DNA of 64,000 nt from Stappia stellulata (GTDB lineage: Bacteria; Pseudomonadota; Alphaproteobacteria; Rhizobiales; Stappiaceae), in NCBI RefSeq assembly GCF_020176715.1, contig NZ_JAIVMF010000010.1:62001-126000 (forward strand), given 5' to 3'. This document shows, piece after piece, positions 33,418-44,783 of this stretch (its first letter is position 1; each line of letters opens with the position of its first letter). Position numbers and translations under genes: made by a program. The notes below the pieces were generated by a model. The model did not search any database. It saw only the letters and a program-made list of their open reading frames with translations, and had not been told where the DNA came from.

Positions 33418-34965
33418 ATGACCGACCAAGTGCTTATCATCGACTTCGGCTCCCAGGTGACCCAGCTGATCGCGCGCCGCGTGCGCGAGGCCGGCGTCTA
33501 CTCGGAAATCGTCCCCTTCCAGTCCGCGGAGGCCGCCTTTCGCGAGATGCGCCCGAGCGCCGTGATCCTGTCCGGCGGCCCCGCGAGCGTCACCGACGCC
33601 ACGACGCCGCGCGCGCCGCAGGCGGTGTTCGATGCCGGCATCCCCGTGCTCGGCATCTGCTACGGCGAACAGACGATGGTTGCCCAGCTCGGCGGCGGTG
33701 TCGAGGGATCTGACCACCGCGAGTTCGGGCGGGCCTATGTCGATGTGGTCGACGACTGCGCGCTGTTCGACGGCGTCTGGGCCAAGGGCACGCGCCATCA
33801 GGTGTGGATGAGCCACGGCGACCGCGTGACGGCCCTGCCCGACGGCTTCCGGGTCGTGGCGGTCTCCGACGGTGCCCCCTTCGCGGCGGTGGCCGACGAG
33901 GCGCGCCAGTTCTACGCGGTGCAGTTCCACCCCGAGGTCGTGCACACGCCCGATGGCGCGAAGCTGCTCTCCAATTTCGTGCACAAGATCGCAGGTCTTG
34001 CCGGCGACTGGACCATGGCCGCCTTCCGCGAGGATGCCAAGGCGCGAATCCGCGACCAGGTTGGCGACGGCCGTGTGATCTGCGGCCTGTCCGGCGGCGT
34101 CGACAGCGCTGTGGCCGCCGTCCTCATCCACGAGGCCATCGGCGACCAGCTCACCTGCATCTTCGTCGATCACGGCTTGATGCGGATGAACGAGGCCGAG
34201 CAGGTGGTGACGCTGTTCCGCGAGCACTACAATATTCCGCTGGTCCACGTGGATGCGGCCGACACCTTCCTCGACGCGCTCGAGGGCGAAACCGACCCGG
34301 AGAAGAAGCGCAAGACCATCGGTCGGCTCTTCATCGAGGTGTTCGAGGCCGAAGCCAAGAAGATCGGCGGCGCCGATTTCCTCGCCCAGGGCACGCTCTA
34401 TCCGGACGTGATCGAGAGCGTCTCCTTTACCGGCGGCCCCTCGGTGACCATCAAGTCGCACCACAATGTCGGCGGCCTGCCCGAGCGCATGAACATGCAG
34501 CTCGTCGAACCGCTGCGCGAGCTGTTCAAGGACGAGGTGCGCGTGCTCGGCCGGGAACTCGGGCTGCCCGATGTCTTCGTCGGCCGTCATCCCTTCCCCG
34601 GTCCGGGGCTCGCGATCCGCTGCCCCGGCGGCGTGACCCGCGAGAAGATGGACATCCTGCGCCAGGCGGATGCGATCTATCTCGACGAGATCGCCAAGGC
34701 CGGGCTCTATGACGCGATCTGGCAGGCCTTCGCCGTGCTGCTGCCGGTGCAGACCGTCGGCGTGATGGGCGACGGGCGCACCTACGAGTTCGTCTGCGCG
34801 CTGCGCGCCGTGACCTCGGTCGACGGCATGACCGCGGATTTCTACCATTTCGACATGGAGTTCCTCGGCCGCGCGGCAACGCGCATCATCAACGAGGTGC
34901 GCGGCATCAACCGGGTGGTCTACGACGTCACCTCCAAGCCGCCGGGCACCATCGAGTGGGAGTGA
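33418..34965 (+). CDS. guaA: GMP synthase (glutamine-hydrolysing)
   Basis: 515 residues; converts XMP to GMP with glutamine and ATP. Class I amidotransferase domain with nucleophile in [11 protein letters not shown] and QFHPEVVHT (His/Glu), PP-loop ATP pyrophosphatase [18 protein letters not shown], and the C-terminal dimer domain [18 protein letters not shown] and GTIEWE end. Length is standard. ATG 33418 directly begins [21 protein letters not shown]. Confidence 0.98.
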   Translation: MTDQVLIIDFGSQVTQLIARRVREAGVYSEIVPFQSAEAAFREMRPSAVILSGGPASVTDATTPRAPQAVFDAGIPVLGICYGEQTMVAQLGGGVEGSDHREFGRAYVDVVDDCALFDGVWAKGTRHQVWMSHGDRVTALPDGFRVVAVSDGAPFAAVADEARQFYAVQFHPEVVHTPDGAKLLSNFVHKIAGLAGDWTMAAFREDAKARIRDQVGDGRVICGLSGGVDSAVAAVLIHEAIGDQLTCIFVDHGLMRMNEAEQVVTLFREHYNIPLVHVDAADTFLDALEGETDPEKKRKTIGRLFIEVFEAEAKKIGGADFLAQGTLYPDVIESVSFTGGPSVTIKSHHNVGGLPERMNMQLVEPLRELFKDEVRVLGRELGLPDVFVGRHPFPGPGLAIRCPGGVTREKMDILRQADAIYLDEIAKAGLYDAIWQAFAVLLPVQTVGVMGDGRTYEFVCALRAVTSVDGMTADFYHFDMEFLGRAATRIINEVRGINRVVYDVTSKPPGTIEWE

Positions 34966-35041
34966 CCCTCGCCCCGCGTTGATTTCGGCGCGCGGCCTTT
35001 CAACACCCGCGCTTGCCGGAAATCGTCCGGGGAATCTCGAC

Positions 35042-35800
35042 GTGAACAACCAATACGGAAACCTCGCCTCCCAGGTCTACAATCTGGACAAGCACATCGG
35101 CCGGTCCTTCGGCGATGTGGAATACTACCGTGAGCGTCTTCGCGGCAGCACGGGGCCGATCCTCGAGCCGGCGGTTGGAAACGGCCGCGTCCTGATCCCC
35201 TTGCTCGAAGCCGGGTTGCAGGTCGTCGGCTTCGATGCCTCCGAGGAGATGCTGGAGCATTGCCGGCGCGAATGCGCGGCCCGCTCTCTCCCGGCGCATG
35301 TGACGCGCCAGACCTTCGAGGAGTTCGCCTACGGCGAGCGCTTCGAGGCCGTCATCATCCCCGCCGGCTCGTTCCAGCTGATCACCGACCACGGCGCGGC
35401 GATGGCCACGCTGCAGCGCGTCTTCGATCATCTGCTGCCCGACGGACGCCTGATCGTGGATGTCGATCCGGTCGGCAGTGTCATGAGCGGTTCGACCGGC
35501 ATCCGCCGGTGGTCGACGCAGGACGGCGATGTGCTGACCCTGACCGCGCAGCTGGTCGAGACCGATTTCGTCGCCCAGACCTCCGTGTCGCAGCTGCGCT
35601 ACGATTGCTGGCGCGCCGGGCAACTGGCGGCGAGCGAACTGGAGTTCTTCAGCCTGCGCTGGTGGGGCGTCGAGGAGCTTGCGCTGGCGTTGCGGGCAAC
35701 CGGGTTCGCCGATGTCACGGTCTGTGGCACTTACGAGCATGGCAGAGCGCCGCGGACGGACGACCGATCGATCACCTTCGAGGCCCGTCGTCCCGAATAG
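35042..35800 (+). CDS. Class I SAM-dependent methyltransferase
   Basis: 252 residues from GTG 35042 (CCGGGGAATCTCGAC upstream). SAM motif I is GPILEPAVGNGRVLIPLLEA, strand 2 ends in VVGFDASEEMLEHCRRE, and the post-I loop is FAYGERFEAVIIPAGSFQLI. Starts MNNQYGNLASQVYNLDKHIG, a SAM-methyltransferase N-terminus often seen with small-molecule substrates. It sits 76 bp after guaA and 53 bp before another methyltransferase of a different subfamily. Substrate unknown. Confidence 0.85.
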   Translation: MNNQYGNLASQVYNLDKHIGRSFGDVEYYRERLRGSTGPILEPAVGNGRVLIPLLEAGLQVVGFDASEEMLEHCRRECAARSLPAHVTRQTFEEFAYGERFEAVIIPAGSFQLITDHGAAMATLQRVFDHLLPDGRLIVDVDPVGSVMSGSTGIRRWSTQDGDVLTLTAQLVETDFVAQTSVSQLRYDCWRAGQLAASELEFFSLRWWGVEELALALRATGFADVTVCGTYEHGRAPRTDDRSITFEARRPE

Positions 35801-35853
35801 GCATCGTGGGCCCGTGTCGCCAGCGCGCGACGGGCCGAAGCTGGAAGACCGAC

Positions 35854-36651
35854 ATGATCTCTCGGGCCGCGGTGAGACACGCTTTCTGGAAGCTGGGCTT
35901 CATGCTTCGCACCGGTGCCCCGGCGTGGAGCCTGTGCGCGTATCTTCGCTGCAACGCTCTTCGCCGGTTGTCCGGCCGCTCGTCGCCGGACGGGACGAAC
36001 TACGAAGAGGCGCGGGACGATTTCAGGCGCTACCTCAAGCATCTGACGATTGCGTCCGACTGGTTCACCGACGGCATTCCCGCCATCCTGAGGGCGGTCG
36101 ACATCGCCGGCCTGAAAGAGCGTGATGCGCTGAATTGTCTGGAGATCGGTAGCTGGCAGGGCGTTTCGGCGTGCTTCTTCCTGCGCAGTCTGGGACAGGC
36201 CCGTCTGACCTGTGTCGATACCTGGGAAGGTTCCGACGAACACAGGAACGGCGACGCCGCCACGCCTCAGGTGCTGGAGACGGTGGAAGCGGCTTTCGAC
36301 ACGAACACGTCCGCGTTTTCCGGCAGGGTCACAAAATACAAGGGCACGTCCCTGTCTTTCTACCAGGCATCTGATGGGCGGGAGCGCTACGACCTGATCT
36401 ATGTCGACGGGTCCCATCGCAGCGACGATGTGATCGTTGATGCCGTCAATTGCTTCAAGATGCTGGCGGATGGCGGGGTCCTCATTTTCGACGACTATTT
36501 CTGGACCTACTACGAGGCCGAACTGGAAAATCCCGCCAGCGCCATAAATGCCTTCCTGCGCATGAAGCGCCACCGGCTGGAGATCCTGAGCTTCGATTAT
36601 CAGCTGATCGTGAGAAAGCGGCCAGGCGGGGCGCGGCGGGAACAAGCCTGA
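35854..36651 (+). CDS. Class I SAM-dependent methyltransferase (Methyltransf_24 type)
   Basis: 265 residues. The core ALNCLEIGSWQGVSACFFLR, LTCVDTWEGSDEHR, YDLIYVDGSHRSDDVIVDA and GGVLIFDDYFW is the macrocin-O-methyltransferase / Methyltransf_24 pattern, often found next to glycan or polysaccharide genes. The first 60 residues form a separate helical extension. ATG 35854 has GGAAGA 6 nt upstream. Partner of the preceding methyltransferase gene by position only. Confidence 0.8.
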   Translation: MISRAAVRHAFWKLGFMLRTGAPAWSLCAYLRCNALRRLSGRSSPDGTNYEEARDDFRRYLKHLTIASDWFTDGIPAILRAVDIAGLKERDALNCLEIGSWQGVSACFFLRSLGQARLTCVDTWEGSDEHRNGDAATPQVLETVEAAFDTNTSAFSGRVTKYKGTSLSFYQASDGRERYDLIYVDGSHRSDDVIVDAVNCFKMLADGGVLIFDDYFWTYYEAELENPASAINAFLRMKRHRLEILSFDYQLIVRKRPGGARREQA

Positions 36652-36844
36652 CCGGTTCCCCGTCCACGCGCATTTGTCCCCTGTCGGGTCAGCTTGACGC
36701 CCGACACAGGGCGCGCCTGCGCGGCGCCGCTGCCGTCCCCGCGCCTCCCGGATCTTCGGATCTTGCAGGCGCTTCCCCTGGTCGCGCTTTCGCCCTGCAA
36801 CGCCGGCTGCGGCGGACTTCCGGCGGCGCGTGAAAATTTATCGC

Positions 36845-36863
36845 ATGCGTGAGAATCCCGCAT
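36845..36863 (+). promoter_or_regulatory. Candidate sigma-54 activator site (UAS) of the importer operon
   Basis: ATGCG-TGAGAATCC-CGCAT, 5-bp arms. Its centre (36854) lies 102 bp before the -24 GG. The same 19-bp layout, ATGCG-TGAGAACCG-CGCAT, lies at the same distance from the promoter at 44784. A second, weaker GCG-TGAAAATTTAT-CGC dyad (36828-36844) abuts it upstream. Confidence 0.7.
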
Positions 36864-36954
36864 TACTTTCGGCTTGTCGGGTTCTTTCGGAGCGCCTCAT
36901 CTCTAAACATATGATATAAAAGGTAAAAAACTTCCCGTCTTGAATGGTGGTATC

Positions 36955-36970
36955 TGGCATGACGCTTGCT
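36955..36970 (+). promoter_or_regulatory. Sigma-54 promoter of the importer/hydrolase operon
   Basis: TGGCAT-GACGC-TTGCT with GG-N10-GC spacing; predicted start near 36982, about 60 nt before the ATG at 37043, whose GGGAGG is strong. Confidence 0.85.
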
Positions 36971-37042
36971 AACCCGAATGAGCCGGCATAGTGAGGCCTG
37001 CCGAGGCAGGGCCGGATACGACAGAAACGGGAGGACGTTTGG

Positions 37043-38581
37043 ATGGTTAGACTAGGACGAGTTCTGTTTGCGACGGCGGCGGCTTTGGGCGTCTCGCTTT
37101 CGGCCGTGCAGGCTTCGGAGCTTCGGGTTGGCTTTACGCTCGATGCCATGACGCTGGATCCGGCCAATCACCGCAACCGCGAAACCGAGACCATCATCCG
37201 CAACATGTACGACGGTCTCGTCACCCGCGACGGCGACATGAAGGTGGTGCCGGAGATCGCCGAATCCTACGAGTTGGTGTCGCCGACGGTCTACGACTTC
37301 CGCATCCGCGACGGCATCACCTTCCACGACGGCTCGCCGCTGACGGCGGAGGACGTGCGTTTCACGCTGGAGCGGCTGACGGCCGAAGGCGCGATGGGCG
37401 ACGGCCAGACCAGCCCGCGCAAGAGCCTGCTCGGACCGGTCGAATCCATCGAGGTGCGCGATGGCAACACCGTGCGCATCACCCTGTCCGAACCCTGGCC
37501 GATCCTTCCGGCGATGCTGCCGTTCCAGGAGATCGTCTCCAAGGCCTTCGTCGAGAAGGTCGGAACCGAAGGTCTCGCGACCCAGGTGAACGGCGCCGGC
37601 CCCTTCAAGCTGGTCGACTGGCGCAAGGGCGACGCCATCATCATGGAGCGGTTCGAGGGCTATTACGGCGGCGCGCCCTCCATCGAGCCGGTCGGCAAGG
37701 CCTGCGTCGAACGGGCGATCTTCAAGATCATTCCCGAATCGGCATCGCGCGTGGCCGCGCTTCTGTCCGGCGACGTCGACATTATCAACGAGCTGCCGCC
37801 CTTTTCAGTCGAGCAGGTGAAGAACAATCCCGGCACCGACGTGATGACCGTCAACGGCACCCGCAGCTTCTTCGTCGCGATGAACATGGAAGGCGAGCTG
37901 TTCAGCAATCCCAAGGTGCGTCAGGCCGCGGCCCACGCGATCGACAAGGATCTGATCATCGACCGCATTCTCGGCGGCAACGCCGCGCGGATCGAGGGCA
38001 TTCTGTCTCCGGACGCCTTCGCGGCGAGCACCGACCTGCCGGTCTACGAATACGACCCGGAAAAGGCGCGCGCCCTGCTTGCCGAGGCCGGGTACCCGGA
38101 CGGCGTCGAGGTGACCATGGACACGGTCGGCGCCTACAAGGACATTGCCGAGGCGGTCGCCTCGCTGCTCACAAAGGGTGGGTTCAACACCCGTGTCGCG
38201 GTGGGCGAGGGCGCGCAGATGACGCAGAAGTGGCGCACCAAGGGCGGGCCGAAGTCCGGTGACATGTATTTCACCTCCTGGGGCAACGGGTCGCTCGATC
38301 CCTTCGACATCTTCACCCCGACGCACCGCACCAACGACCGCGGCAACTCCGCCGGCTATTCCAATCCGGAGGTCGACCGCCTGCTCGACGAGGCGGCGGT
38401 TGAACTCGACACGGAAAAGCGCGCCGCGCTCTACCGCAAGGCCGAGCAGATCGTCAACGCGGAGCTGCCGTATCTCTACCTGTGGGTTCCGCAGGACATC
38501 TACGGCGTGTCCAAGCGGCTGAAGGGATGGCGTCCGAGCGCGGACAGCCGCATCAACCTGCACGACGCTTGCGTCGATTGA
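37043..38581 (+). CDS. ABC transporter substrate-binding protein, peptide family (family 5)
   Basis: 512 residues. Sec signal MVRLGRVLFATAAALGVSLS, cleaved near AVQAS. The mature protein has the SBP_bac_5 signatures MTLDPANHRNRETETIIRNM, DGLVTRDGDM, IRDGITFHDGSPLTAEDVRF and AINMEGELFSNPKVRQAAAH-like NMEGELF...RQAAAHAIDKD. It binds oligopeptide- or nickel/opine-like ligands for the DppBCDF proteins encoded next. The ligand cannot be read from sequence; the downstream amidohydrolase suggests an amide or conjugate. Confidence 0.93.
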   Translation: MVRLGRVLFATAAALGVSLSAVQASELRVGFTLDAMTLDPANHRNRETETIIRNMYDGLVTRDGDMKVVPEIAESYELVSPTVYDFRIRDGITFHDGSPLTAEDVRFTLERLTAEGAMGDGQTSPRKSLLGPVESIEVRDGNTVRITLSEPWPILPAMLPFQEIVSKAFVEKVGTEGLATQVNGAGPFKLVDWRKGDAIIMERFEGYYGGAPSIEPVGKACVERAIFKIIPESASRVAALLSGDVDIINELPPFSVEQVKNNPGTDVMTVNGTRSFFVAMNMEGELFSNPKVRQAAAHAIDKDLIIDRILGGNAARIEGILSPDAFAASTDLPVYEYDPEKARALLAEAGYPDGVEVTMDTVGAYKDIAEAVASLLTKGGFNTRVAVGEGAQMTQKWRTKGGPKSGDMYFTSWGNGSLDPFDIFTPTHRTNDRGNSAGYSNPEVDRLLDEAAVELDTEKRAALYRKAEQIVNAELPYLYLWVPQDIYGVSKRLKGWRPSADSRINLHDACVD

Positions 38582-38605
38582 CCCCAGAACGGACGGGACA
38601 AGCAT

Positions 38606-39613
38606 ATGTCGTTGGGCAAGCTCGCCGAAAGGCTGCTCCATCTCGTCCCCGTTTTGCTCGGTGTGAGCGTGATCGTCTTCCTGATGATGGCGCTGACCCC
38701 GGGCGATCCGGTGGACATCATGATCGGAGATCAGAACGTCACGCCGGAGCAGGAACAGGCGATGCGCGAGGACCTCGGCCTGGACCTTCCGGTCCATCGC
38801 CAGTTCTTCGTGTTCCTTGGAAACGCGGTGCAGGGGGATTTCGGCACCAGCTTCTATCACCGCCGGCCCGTGCTCGACGTGATCGTCGAGCGTCTGCCCG
38901 CGACCATCGAGCTTAGTCTCGTCGCCCTGATCATCGCGCTGGTGACGGCGATCCCCCTCGGCGTCCTGGCCGCGATCCGGCGCAACTCCATCCTCGACAA
39001 GATGGCAACCGTCGGATCGCTGCTCGGCGTCTCGCTGCCGGGCTTCTGGTTCGGCATCCTGCTGTTGATGCTGTTTGCGGTGCACCTGCAACTGCTGCCG
39101 GTGTCGGGTCGGATCGGGTTCGACAGCGAGATCGAGCCGATCACCCATTTCCTTTTGATCGACACCTTGCTGCGCGGACGCCCGGATGCCTTCTGGGACG
39201 CGTTCAAACACATCCTGCTGCCAGCGATCACCCTGGGTCTGCCGATGACCGCGATCCTGATGCGCGTCACCCGCACCTCGATGCTTGAGGTGATGCGGCA
39301 GGACTATATCGTCTTCGCCGAGGCCAAGGGGCTGAAGCGCGGGCGGATCCTGTTTCGCCACGCGCTGAAGAACGCGCTGATCCCGACCGTTTCGGTCGCC
39401 GCCATCGAGACCGGATCGCTGCTTGGCGGCAACATGATCGTCGAGACGGTGTTCGGCTGGCCCGGTCTCGGGCGGCTGGTGGTCGAAAGCGTCTTTTTGC
39501 GCAACTACCCGCTCGTCCAGGCGGCGGTGCTGTTCTACGCGGTCACCTATGTGCTGCTGAACTTCATCGCCGACATTCTCTACACGACGCTCAATCCGAG
39601 GGTGAAGCTGTGA
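38606..39613 (+). CDS. ABC transporter permease, DppB type
   Basis: 335 residues, six membrane helices: AERLLHLVPVLLGVSVIVFL, then MMALTPGDPVDIMIGDQNVT and the EAA loop FAEAKGLKRGRILFRHALKN. Standard length for DppB/OppB. 24 bp after the binding-protein gene; its stop overlaps the next gene's GTG start. Confidence 0.95.
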   Translation: MSLGKLAERLLHLVPVLLGVSVIVFLMMALTPGDPVDIMIGDQNVTPEQEQAMREDLGLDLPVHRQFFVFLGNAVQGDFGTSFYHRRPVLDVIVERLPATIELSLVALIIALVTAIPLGVLAAIRRNSILDKMATVGSLLGVSLPGFWFGILLLMLFAVHLQLLPVSGRIGFDSEIEPITHFLLIDTLLRGRPDAFWDAFKHILLPAITLGLPMTAILMRVTRTSMLEVMRQDYIVFAEAKGLKRGRILFRHALKNALIPTVSVAAIETGSLLGGNMIVETVFGWPGLGRLVVESVFLRNYPLVQAAVLFYAVTYVLLNFIADILYTTLNPRVKL

Positions 39614-40521
39614 CGAGTGCTGCCCTGAATTCCGCACCGGTCGCCGCCGCCTCCGGTGCCGGCCAGACGATCTTTCGCCGCAACCTGCGCCAGTTCGCCT
39701 CCAATCGCCTGGCGATGGCAAGCGTCGGCATCGTTGTCCTCTTCGTGCTCCTGGCGATCTTCGCGCCCTTCATCGCGCCGCATGATCCCAACGAGACGGA
39801 CCTCTTCCGCCGCCTGCAGCCGCCGGCCTGGCAGACGGGCGGCGAATGGGCTTATCTGCTCGGCTGCGATGCGCTGGGGCGCGATATCCTGTCGCGCATC
39901 ATCTACGGCTCGCGGATTTCCATCTTCATCGGTGCGGCCGTGATCTTCGTCGCGACCACCGTCGGCATCGCCGCCGGTCTCGCCGCCGGTTATTTCCGCG
40001 GCTGGGTCGACGTGGCAATCTCGCGTCTCGTCGATATTTTGCTGAGCTTTCCCTACCTGATCTTCGCCATCGGCCTGATGGCGATGATGGGGCCGGGGCT
40101 GGTCAACATCATCCTGGCGCTCGCCTACAAGGAATGGGTGATCCCCTGCCGGGTGGTGCGCGGCGAGACGCTGGCGACGCGCGAGCTGGAATATGTCGAG
40201 GCCGCGCGGGCGCTGGGCGCCTCTTCCGGGCACATCATGGTCAAGGAGATCCTGCCCAACATCCTGTCGCCGGTGATCGTCGTGTCGACCATCCGCATTG
40301 CCCATGTGATCATCCTCGAGGCCAGCCTCAGCTTCCTCGGTCTCGGGGTTCAGCCGCCGACGGCCTCCTGGGGCTCGATGGTCGCCGACGGGCGGGCCCA
40401 TATCCTCGGTGCCTGGTGGGTCAGCACCTTCCCCGGTCTCGCGATCCTTGTGCTCGTGCTTGCCATCAATGTGGCGAGCCAGGGCCTGCGCGACGCCTTC
40501 GATCCGCGGTTTCAGGAGTGA
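39610..40521 (+). CDS. ABC transporter permease, DppC type
   Basis: 303 residues from GTG 39610 (GTGA overlap with dppB). N-terminal cytosolic tail, then six helices (MASVGIVVLFVLLAIFAPFI; GCDALGRDILSRIIYGSRIS; EAA loop YVEAARALGASSGHIMVKEI). Forms the channel with the DppB-type subunit. Confidence 0.95.
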   Translation: MTSAALNSAPVAAASGAGQTIFRRNLRQFASNRLAMASVGIVVLFVLLAIFAPFIAPHDPNETDLFRRLQPPAWQTGGEWAYLLGCDALGRDILSRIIYGSRISIFIGAAVIFVATTVGIAAGLAAGYFRGWVDVAISRLVDILLSFPYLIFAIGLMAMMGPGLVNIILALAYKEWVIPCRVVRGETLATRELEYVEAARALGASSGHIMVKEILPNILSPVIVVSTIRIAHVIILEASLSFLGLGVQPPTASWGSMVADGRAHILGAWWVSTFPGLAILVLVLAINVASQGLRDAFDPRFQE

Positions 40522-40523
40522 CC

Positions 40524-41528
40524 ATGTCTCGCAACGAAAATCTGCTTGAGGTCGACGGCCTGCGCACGGTCTTCGACACGAGCGAGGGGGTGGTGCGCGC
40601 GGTCGACGGTGTCGACGTCACGGTCCGGCGCGGCGAGTGCCTCGGCGTCGTCGGCGAATCGGGCTCCGGCAAGAGCGTCACCTTTTCCTCGGTGATGGGG
40701 CTGGTGCGTTCGCCGGGGCGCATCGAAAGCGGCGCCATCCGCTTCGAGGGTCAGGATCTGACCCGCCTGTCCACCCGCGAGATGCGCGCCATTCGCGGCC
40801 GCGACATCTCGATGACCATGCAGGACGCGCTGACGGCGCTCAATCCGGCGCTGACCGTGGGCGAGCAGCTCTCCGAGATGCTGGATGCCCACGACGACGA
40901 CCTGCCGGCGCGCGGCGCTGCCCGGCGGCGCGCGATCCGCGACAAGTCGGTGGAGATGCTCCGGCTCGTCGGCATTCCCTCGCCCGACAGCCGTCTCGGC
41001 CAGTATCCGCACGAGTTCTCCGGCGGCATGCGCCAGCGCATCATGATCGCCATTGCGCTTGCCCCCGGCCCCAAGCTCCTGATCGCCGACGAGCCGACCA
41101 CGGCGCTCGACGTGACCATTCAGGCGCAGGTGCTGGAGCTGATTTCCGACATCCGCGCAAGGCTCGGCATGAGCGTGGTGCTGATCACCCATGATCTGGG
41201 CGTGGTCGCCGAACATTGCGACCGCGTGATGGTGATGTATGCCGGACAGGTCGTCGAGGAAGGGTCGACGGTGGATGTGATTTCCAATCCGCAGCATCCC
41301 TACACGCGCGGGCTTCTCGGCTCCATTCCGCGCCTGTCGCTGCGGGGCAAGCCGATCCGGCCGATCCAGGGGCAGGTGCCCAATCTGGTCGGGCTGCCGC
41401 CGCAGTGCCGGTTCTATTCGCGCTGTCCCGAACGCACGGATGCCTGCCTGCAGTCCGTCGAGATGCGCAGCGTCGGTCCCGACCGTCGCGCGCGCTGCAT
41501 TGCCCTCACGCAGGAGGAGGTCGCATGA
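40524..41528 (+). CDS. ABC transporter ATP-binding protein, DppD type
   Basis: 334 residues. Walker A GESGSGKS, Q-loop DALTALNP context, signature EFSGGMRQRIMIAIAL, Walker B LLIADEPTTALD, H-loop ITHDLG. The C-terminal oligopeptide-type extension has CRFYSRCPERTDACL, the Cys motif that binds an iron-sulfur cluster in DppD-like proteins. ATG 40524 follows TCAGGAG. Overlaps the next gene by ATGA. Confidence 0.96.
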   Translation: MSRNENLLEVDGLRTVFDTSEGVVRAVDGVDVTVRRGECLGVVGESGSGKSVTFSSVMGLVRSPGRIESGAIRFEGQDLTRLSTREMRAIRGRDISMTMQDALTALNPALTVGEQLSEMLDAHDDDLPARGAARRRAIRDKSVEMLRLVGIPSPDSRLGQYPHEFSGGMRQRIMIAIALAPGPKLLIADEPTTALDVTIQAQVLELISDIRARLGMSVVLITHDLGVVAEHCDRVMVMYAGQVVEEGSTVDVISNPQHPYTRGLLGSIPRLSLRGKPIRPIQGQVPNLVGLPPQCRFYSRCPERTDACLQSVEMRSVGPDRRARCIALTQEEVA

Positions 41529-42562
41529 CATCGCCGGCCAAACCGCTTCTGAGCGTCGAAAATCTGTCCAAGGTCTATCAGGGGCGGCAAACGCTCGCCA
41601 ATCGGCTCGCCGGCGTGCGGCCCTTCTCGGTCAAGGCCGTCAACGACGTCTCCTTCGAGGTCCGACGCGGCGAGGTGCTCGGCCTGATCGGCGAGAGCGG
41701 ATGCGGCAAGTCCACGCTCGGGCGCGCGGTTCTGCGTCTGCACGAGCCGACGGCGGGCCGTGTCGAATTCGATGGCGAGGACGTCACCGCGCTCTCCGCC
41801 GGGGCGCTGAAGGACATGCGCCGGCGCATGCAGATCGTGTTTCAGGATCCTTACGCCTCGCTCAATCCGCGCTCTACGGTCGCCGATATCGTCGGCCTGC
41901 CGCTCAGGCTCCACGGGTTGGCGAAGACCACCCAGGAAGTGCGCGAGACGGTGGCGCGCATTCTGGAGCGGGTGGGGCTGAACGCGGCGCATCTCGACCG
42001 CTATCCGCACCAGTTTTCCGGCGGCCAGCGCCAGCGCATCGGCATCGCGCGGGCGCTGATCAGCCATCCGGAGTTCATCGTCTGCGACGAGCCGGTCTCC
42101 GCGCTCGATGTCTCGATCCAGGCGCAGATCATCCAGTTGCTCTTGGAGCTGAAGGACGAGATGGGGCTGACCTATCTCTTCATCTCTCACGATATTTCCG
42201 TGATCGGCTATCTCAGCGACCGGGTGGCGGTGATGTATCTGGGCGAGATCGTCGAGATGGGGCCGACGGACGATGTCCTCGCCCGGCCGCGCCATCCCTA
42301 CACCCAGAGCCTGATGTCGGCCGTGCCCGACGTCGATGCGCCGGGCAAGCACCAGCGGGTGCGGCTCGCAGGCGAGCTTCCCTCGCCGCTCGACCCGCCG
42401 ACGGGCTGCAAGTTCCACACGCGCTGCCCCCTGGCGATCGACGTTTGCCGGCGCGAGGCACCGATCTCCGAGCAGGTTGCGCCCGGTCATCAGGCAGCCT
42501 GTCACCGGCTGTCTGAAGACCTCTCCGTCCGGGAAACCGTAGCGGGAGTGCAGGCGCGATGA
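41525..42562 (+). CDS. ABC transporter ATP-binding protein, DppF type
   Basis: 345 residues. Walker A GESGCGKS, signature QFSGGQRQRIGIARAL, Walker B FIVCDEPVSALD, ISHDIS, and the C-terminal Cys motif GCKFHTRCPLAIDVC. Pairs with DppD. It overlaps both neighbours by 4 nt (ATGA), so the hydrolase downstream is translationally coupled to the importer. Confidence 0.96.
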   Translation: MTSPAKPLLSVENLSKVYQGRQTLANRLAGVRPFSVKAVNDVSFEVRRGEVLGLIGESGCGKSTLGRAVLRLHEPTAGRVEFDGEDVTALSAGALKDMRRRMQIVFQDPYASLNPRSTVADIVGLPLRLHGLAKTTQEVRETVARILERVGLNAAHLDRYPHQFSGGQRQRIGIARALISHPEFIVCDEPVSALDVSIQAQIIQLLLELKDEMGLTYLFISHDISVIGYLSDRVAVMYLGEIVEMGPTDDVLARPRHPYTQSLMSAVPDVDAPGKHQRVRLAGELPSPLDPPTGCKFHTRCPLAIDVCRREAPISEQVAPGHQAACHRLSEDLSVRETVAGVQAR

Positions 42563-43628
42563 TGGAGCACATCGAGGAGCTTCAGCCGCTGGAGCTGCGC
42601 GGCGACGCCTTTCAGCGCGGTCTGGCTCAGGCCTCGGCATCGGGCAGCGATGCCGCGCGGGTCGCCGCCGCGACGGTGGCACGCGTGCAGGAGGCCCGCC
42701 GGGCCGGTGTCTTCGACGACAGGGCGCTCGCCTATCTGGCGGCGCAGCGGCGCTTCGCTGAGCAACACGACCCCGGCTCTCTCGCCGAAGTCTGCGGTAT
42801 CGCCGAGGGCTTCGCTCTGGAGGTCGACGACCTCTTCGCCCATTTGCACATGCGTATCATCGGCGATCTCGGAGAGGGCGCGACGCTTGATGGCGCCCCG
42901 CTCGACGGCGACGGCTGCAGCGCCTTTGCGCTTGCCGCCGGTCGCGACGGGCCGCTCGTTGCCAAGAACCGGGATTTTTCCGGCACGCATCTGGGGATCC
43001 AGACCGTGGCCCGCCACAGCGGGCCGGACATTGCCACCGGATCGATGCTCTGCGTCGGCAGCCTCGGCAGCCCCGGCGCCTATTCCAGCGGCATGAACGC
43101 GCGCGGGCTGATGCTGGCCGATACCCAGATCGGCGCGCGCACCCATCGGGTCGGCTGGCTGCGCTATTTCCTGATGACGCGGGTGCTCGCGCGCTGCGCC
43201 GATGTGGCCGAGGCGCTGGCCTTCATCCGCTCCGTCCCGCATGCCGGAGGCGGCACGCTGATCCTCGCCGATGAGGCGGGGGCGGCAGCCGCCGTGGAAC
43301 TGGGCGCCGACGCGGTCGCGGTGGAGGAGGGCGAGCGGGTCCTGCGCACGAATCACTTCCTGTCCGCGGAGCTTCGCGACGACACGCTGCCGCCCGACGA
43401 CGACCGTATTGCCGCGAATTCCGAGCAGCGGCGCGCCTTCCTGTCGCAGCATTTGCCCGAGCTGACCGGCGAGGTCGCCGAGGTGATGGCGCTGATGGCC
43501 CGGCACACGGACGACGCGGGCGCGCCTGCGCCCGTTTGCCAGCATGCCGAGGGCACGGAGGCGCAGACGCTGTCGTCGGTGGTTTATTCCGCCCACGATC
43601 CTTGTCTATATTTCCACGAGGGAACCCC

Positions 43629-44673
<1,045 letters not shown>

Positions 44674-44681
<8 letters not shown>

Positions 44682-44692
44682 GAACCGCGCAT
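44674..44692 (+). promoter_or_regulatory. Candidate sigma-54 activator site (UAS) of the atuA-like operon
   Basis: ATGCG-TGAGAACCG-CGCAT overlaps the regulator's TGA stop (44679-44681). The centre (44683) is 102 bp before the -24 GG, exactly as for the dyad at 36845. A less clear GCG...CGC dyad (44697-44713) follows at once. Confidence 0.7.
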
Positions 44693-44783
44693 GGCTGCGT
44701 GCGAACGGCGCGCGCATCGCAGCGGATGACGGGTTTTTTCAATAAGATATTGCGAATAATGAACTTTTTTCGCGATTTGTGAT

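Larger units (their letters stand above)
36652..37042. other. Regulatory intergenic region of the peptide-importer operon
   Basis: About 390 bp. The left part is GC-rich and featureless; from 36828 it holds the activator dyads, an AT-rich tract (36905-36935) that could bend or bind IHF, and the sigma-54 promoter. No ORF. Confidence 0.75.
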
